From positions 1 through 64,000 of the forward strand of contig WQXY01000002.1 of the NCBI GenBank assembly GCA_009781515.1: a stretch of DNA of 64,000 nucleotides, read 5' to 3'. Positions within the stretch are counted from its first letter, which is position 1; each line of letters begins with the position of its first letter. Positions 62,701-64,000 of this stretch are shown here, in pieces. The notes beneath the pieces were generated by a model that saw only the letters and a program-made list of their open reading frames with translations, was not told where the DNA came from and did not search any database. This DNA is from Oscillospiraceae bacterium. Lineage in GTDB: Bacteria; Bacillota; Clostridia; Oscillospirales; Oscillospiraceae. The position numbers and the translations under genes are program-made.

Positions 62701-62810
62701 GCAACACACACTGCAGATACTGCAATCAGTATGATTATAATGAAAAAAATGTTGATATTTCTAAAGTGTGCCGCCAGTTTATTTTTTGTCTTAATTGTTT
62801 TATTTTCCAT
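59763..62810 (-). CDS. Hybrid sensor histidine kinase with Cache domain
   Basis: A 1015-residue kinase. Helix 1 is at about 20-42, an external Cache-like domain follows (about 45-330; WYFDSLNSEFDF and VGITCSALQFDDVF are typical), then helix 2 near 333-355, HAMP, HisKA (MSHEIRTPMNALLG), HATPase, receiver (DIIFMDHMMPEMDG) and one Hpt domain (AVHGMKSSL). It senses a small external ligand. Its kinase and receiver parts nearly match those of the neighbouring giant kinase, suggesting tandem duplication followed by sensor exchange. A possible promoter (TTGATT, 18 bases, TACTAT on the minus strand) lies just upstream, making this the first gene of a four-gene unit. Confidence 0.93.
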   Translation of the reverse strand: MENKTIKTKNKLAAHFRNINIFFIIIILIAVSAVCVALIDDLTDRASRDYVRFHTTEAVGALGMLLNHEINLVSHSATADEITAWFADEDDIEKRQSAYLRMMHFAQMFQIGGVYFVIDTSLNEFSIDYSTPFDEFLPMNVLDPDRLYDQWYFDSLNSEFDFTLNLDVDKVTNTARMWINYKVVRNGVPVGITCSALQFDDVFDEMFGIYDEGSIRGIIVDHSGFVQIDSDVPDPTLLTNEMDEFEDTVKPHIFDVVELDDDTFRRAVNRHLEQFVPHQGSRIEPDVIVLSSGVYMSIVPIQNTNWLKITFYDSGNLLGRVSVLPPIIAVISAFLIYLFASSILINRLVFKPLNKLTYSMSAAGQDSDGIFGLQRDDEIGELARETKISWDRLGEQTKELRDTAAQLEIAITEANSANAAKSAFLANMSHEIRTPMNALLGLTEILIQHDELPAEIEEGLEKMYSSCDLLLGIINDILDFSKIEAGKLDIVPAQYNVASMINDSAQLNLMRINGKPIDFDLQIDESIPAQLIGDELRLKQILNNLLSNAFKYTEEGNVTLSITSEVIRGKQGIILTMSVRDTGHGMTREQLAKMFDEYSRFEEGKKHATEGTGLGLAITQSLIHLMNGEIHVESKPGFGSLFVVRIPQKTVNTDVLGKDVTENLLRFRESLMTSRRRSQIQRDPMPYGSVLIVDDVETNLYVAAGLMKLYRLQIETVMSGFEAIDLIKSGRTYDIIFMDHMMPEMDGIETTKRLRELGYNSPVIALTANAVAGQADMFLQNGFDEFISKPIDIRQLDTVLNTLIRDKQTPETLSQARALLGTPINGSDEEKQTEGKQKQMLMESFARDARRAIPIVQAMLQNKDNANEDELKSFTTAVHGMKSSLANIEQPGLSEIAYTLEQAGRSFNLGIIDKIIPKFLTDLATLLDKIDAAQSKTADEMQTPPSDEKELREKFSAISEMCSMYNRKGALDILSEIKHTDEEMKKALEAIEEFIYNGDFEAAGTVASSFTAKGN

Positions 62811-62888
62811 GTAAAACCCGTCCGTAAAACTGTCGGTATATTAAAGCACTTTATAGTATCATATTTATGTATAAAAAATCAAGAAAAA

Positions 62889-63611
62889 TTAAGCATTTGG
62901 AAGTGATATTAAATACTCCTCAAGCTCCTCGAGAGAGCCGCTTTTGAGTGAAGTAATATCAACTCCCGCTTCCCCCTCAAGATAGCCTGTCACGAGAAAA
63001 ACACAAGCGCCGAGTTCTTGGATGCACATATCTTCCGTAGGGCTGTTGCCGACCATTAGACACTCGACAGGAGTTTTTCCGATTTTGCTGAAAATTTCCT
63101 TGTAATACCCCGGGTTCGGCTTGCAGTAAGTGCTGTTTGTATAATATGTAATATAATCAAAATCGCTTGTCTCAAGACCAATCCAAGCAAGGCGTGAGAC
63201 CACGGCGGGAAACGGAAACACAGGATTTGTAGCGAGCACAACAGTATATCCCTTTTCTCTCATGGCAAGAACAGTACGTTTTGATATATCAGTCGGCTTC
63301 ATTACAGATTTGACCTCGTTGAACGCACCCGAATAGAAGCTGTCACATGCCGCTTCAATCTCGCAGCGCTTTGCATCATTAAGACCGAGGCACTGCGAAA
63401 ACGTATCCCAAAACCGCTGCGAATTATAAACAGTGCCGTCGTTTTGTGCCATGGCTTTTGTTCCCGCCCATAATGCCCCGATTGCCTCTTGCGCATCAAG
63501 TCCAAAGCCTGTGAAAACCTTTCCGAGCTTGGTTAAATATGCATTTAAGAAGTCGTCTTGCGTCATTTGCAAAAGTGTGCCGTCTAAGTCAAATAATATT
63601 GTATTAATCAT
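62889..63611 (-). CDS. HAD-superfamily hydrolase
   Basis: A 240-residue phosphatase-type HAD protein. Motif I is LFDLDGTLL, motif II is in VLATNPVF, the lysine motif is KPNPGYYKE and motif IV is GNSPTEDM, which carries one acidic residue fewer than the usual GDxxxND. The substrate is unknown. Its ATG overlaps the stop of the upstream gene by four bases (ATGA), so the two are translationally coupled. Confidence 0.88.
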   Translation of the reverse strand: MINTILFDLDGTLLQMTQDDFLNAYLTKLGKVFTGFGLDAQEAIGALWAGTKAMAQNDGTVYNSQRFWDTFSQCLGLNDAKRCEIEAACDSFYSGAFNEVKSVMKPTDISKRTVLAMREKGYTVVLATNPVFPFPAVVSRLAWIGLETSDFDYITYYTNSTYCKPNPGYYKEIFSKIGKTPVECLMVGNSPTEDMCIQELGACVFLVTGYLEGEAGVDITSLKSGSLEELEEYLISLPNA

Positions 63612-63964
63612 TCAATAGGTCCACCCTTTATTATATCGTCACAACGCTCACAGCGATTATCGTCACAGCGGGTAATATCAGCATCTTCCCGAATAGCGTC
63701 GGTACATGCCTTAACAACCTCGCCAATCGGGAATATCCGCCACAGGCTGCTTCCGACAGTGATAGTTTTCTCAATTTCTTCAAGCTTTGGTGCAAAATTG
63801 TTAAAACCCTCGGAGCAGCTGCCCACACGCACCCTAACCCTATCGCCATTCGTATCGAGTGCATTGCGGATAAACAGCTTGCGTCCCGAAAGCTGCTCGG
63901 CGTAGTGGATAGCGGTCATTTTCGTCAAGTCAACTCCGATTAAAACGATATAACCTTGAAGCAT
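63608..63964 (-). CDS. Uncharacterised protein with Cys-rich tail
   Basis: A 118-residue protein of unknown family. The last 20 residues contain three cysteines (TRCDDNRCERCDD) that could bind a metal, and another Cys occurs mid-protein in VGSCSEGF. It has no signal peptide or membrane helix. AGAAAG lies upstream of the ATG. It is coupled to the HAD gene. Only 36 bases of the window remain upstream, so whether it belongs to a longer operon cannot be seen. Confidence 0.55.
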   Translation of the reverse strand: MLQGYIVLIGVDLTKMTAIHYAEQLSGRKLFIRNALDTNGDRVRVRVGSCSEGFNNFAPKLEEIEKTITVGSSLWRIFPIGEVVKACTDAIREDADITRCDDNRCERCDDIIKGGPIE

Positions 63965-64000
63965 AGTGAGCTTTCTAAACGGTGCATAAACATCCTCAAA

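Overview
The window reads as a chromosomal stretch of an anaerobic, moderately low-GC member of the Bacillota, most likely an uncultured gut-type Clostridia. Support comes from strong AGGAGG-type ribosome binding sites, lipoprotein signal peptides of Gram-positive style, a class III (oxygen-sensitive) ribonucleotide reductase with its radical-SAM activase, indolepyruvate:ferredoxin oxidoreductase, a RelBE/ParE-type toxin pair and abundant c-di-GMP and phosphorelay signalling. I see no rRNA, transposase, integrase, prophage or CRISPR array; one tRNA (Leu, anticodon GAG) is present.

Layout. 0-3.2 kb: an AT-rich start with a small kinase-fold protein, a SAM methyltransferase behind a leader that looks like a ribosome-controlled attenuator, and an rRNA uracil methyltransferase. 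3.2-7.3 kb: cyclophilin, an MFS exporter, an AraC-GGDEF fusion, a small zincin and a lipoprotein. 7.4-14.4 kb: an uncharacterised protein, then a complete oligopeptide/dipeptide-type ABC importer (binding protein, two permeases, two ATPases). 14.4-20.9 kb: MATE exporter, OmpR-type regulator, intramembrane-sensing kinase and an ABC exporter of the antimicrobial-peptide type, whose promoter carries three 11-bp-spaced repeats. 20.9-24.9 kb (minus): a 1042-residue GNAT fusion protein followed by a metal-dependent amidohydrolase; upstream lie a 37-codon leader frame and two mutually exclusive hairpins. 25.3-30.6 kb: a GH5 lipoprotein and nrdG/nrdD, with a paired NrdR-type operator and a redoxin domain fused to NrdD. 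30.6-33.1 kb (minus): FecCD/FecE-type metal-chelate importer plus Nif3 protein, without a binding protein. 33.2-36 kb: EamA transporter, toxin-antitoxin pair, and a hypothetical protein preceded by a hairpin-rich leader.

36.1-45.4 kb is one long plus-strand array: AMP-forming acyl-CoA ligase, sodium:solute symporter, OFA-type MFS, IorA, IorB, PaaK-type ligase, tandem-ACT protein and an ECF S component. Together these suit fermentation of aromatic 2-oxo acids to aryl-CoA thioesters and exchange of the aryl acids across the membrane. 45.4-49.3 kb holds small housekeeping genes, the tRNA, and an SPFH protein with a 57-residue Arc-like partner.

49.3-62.8 kb (minus) is a sensory block: methyl-accepting chemotaxis protein, nitroreductase, aquaporin, an HD-GYP response regulator, a double-receiver protein, and two very large hybrid kinases that share a near-duplicated kinase-receiver-Hpt portion. 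With the AraC-GGDEF protein at 5.3 kb this gives the window both synthesis and breakdown enzymes for c-di-GMP. The window ends in a HAD phosphatase and a small Cys-tailed protein.

All family assignments are from motif reading only; no database search was run.
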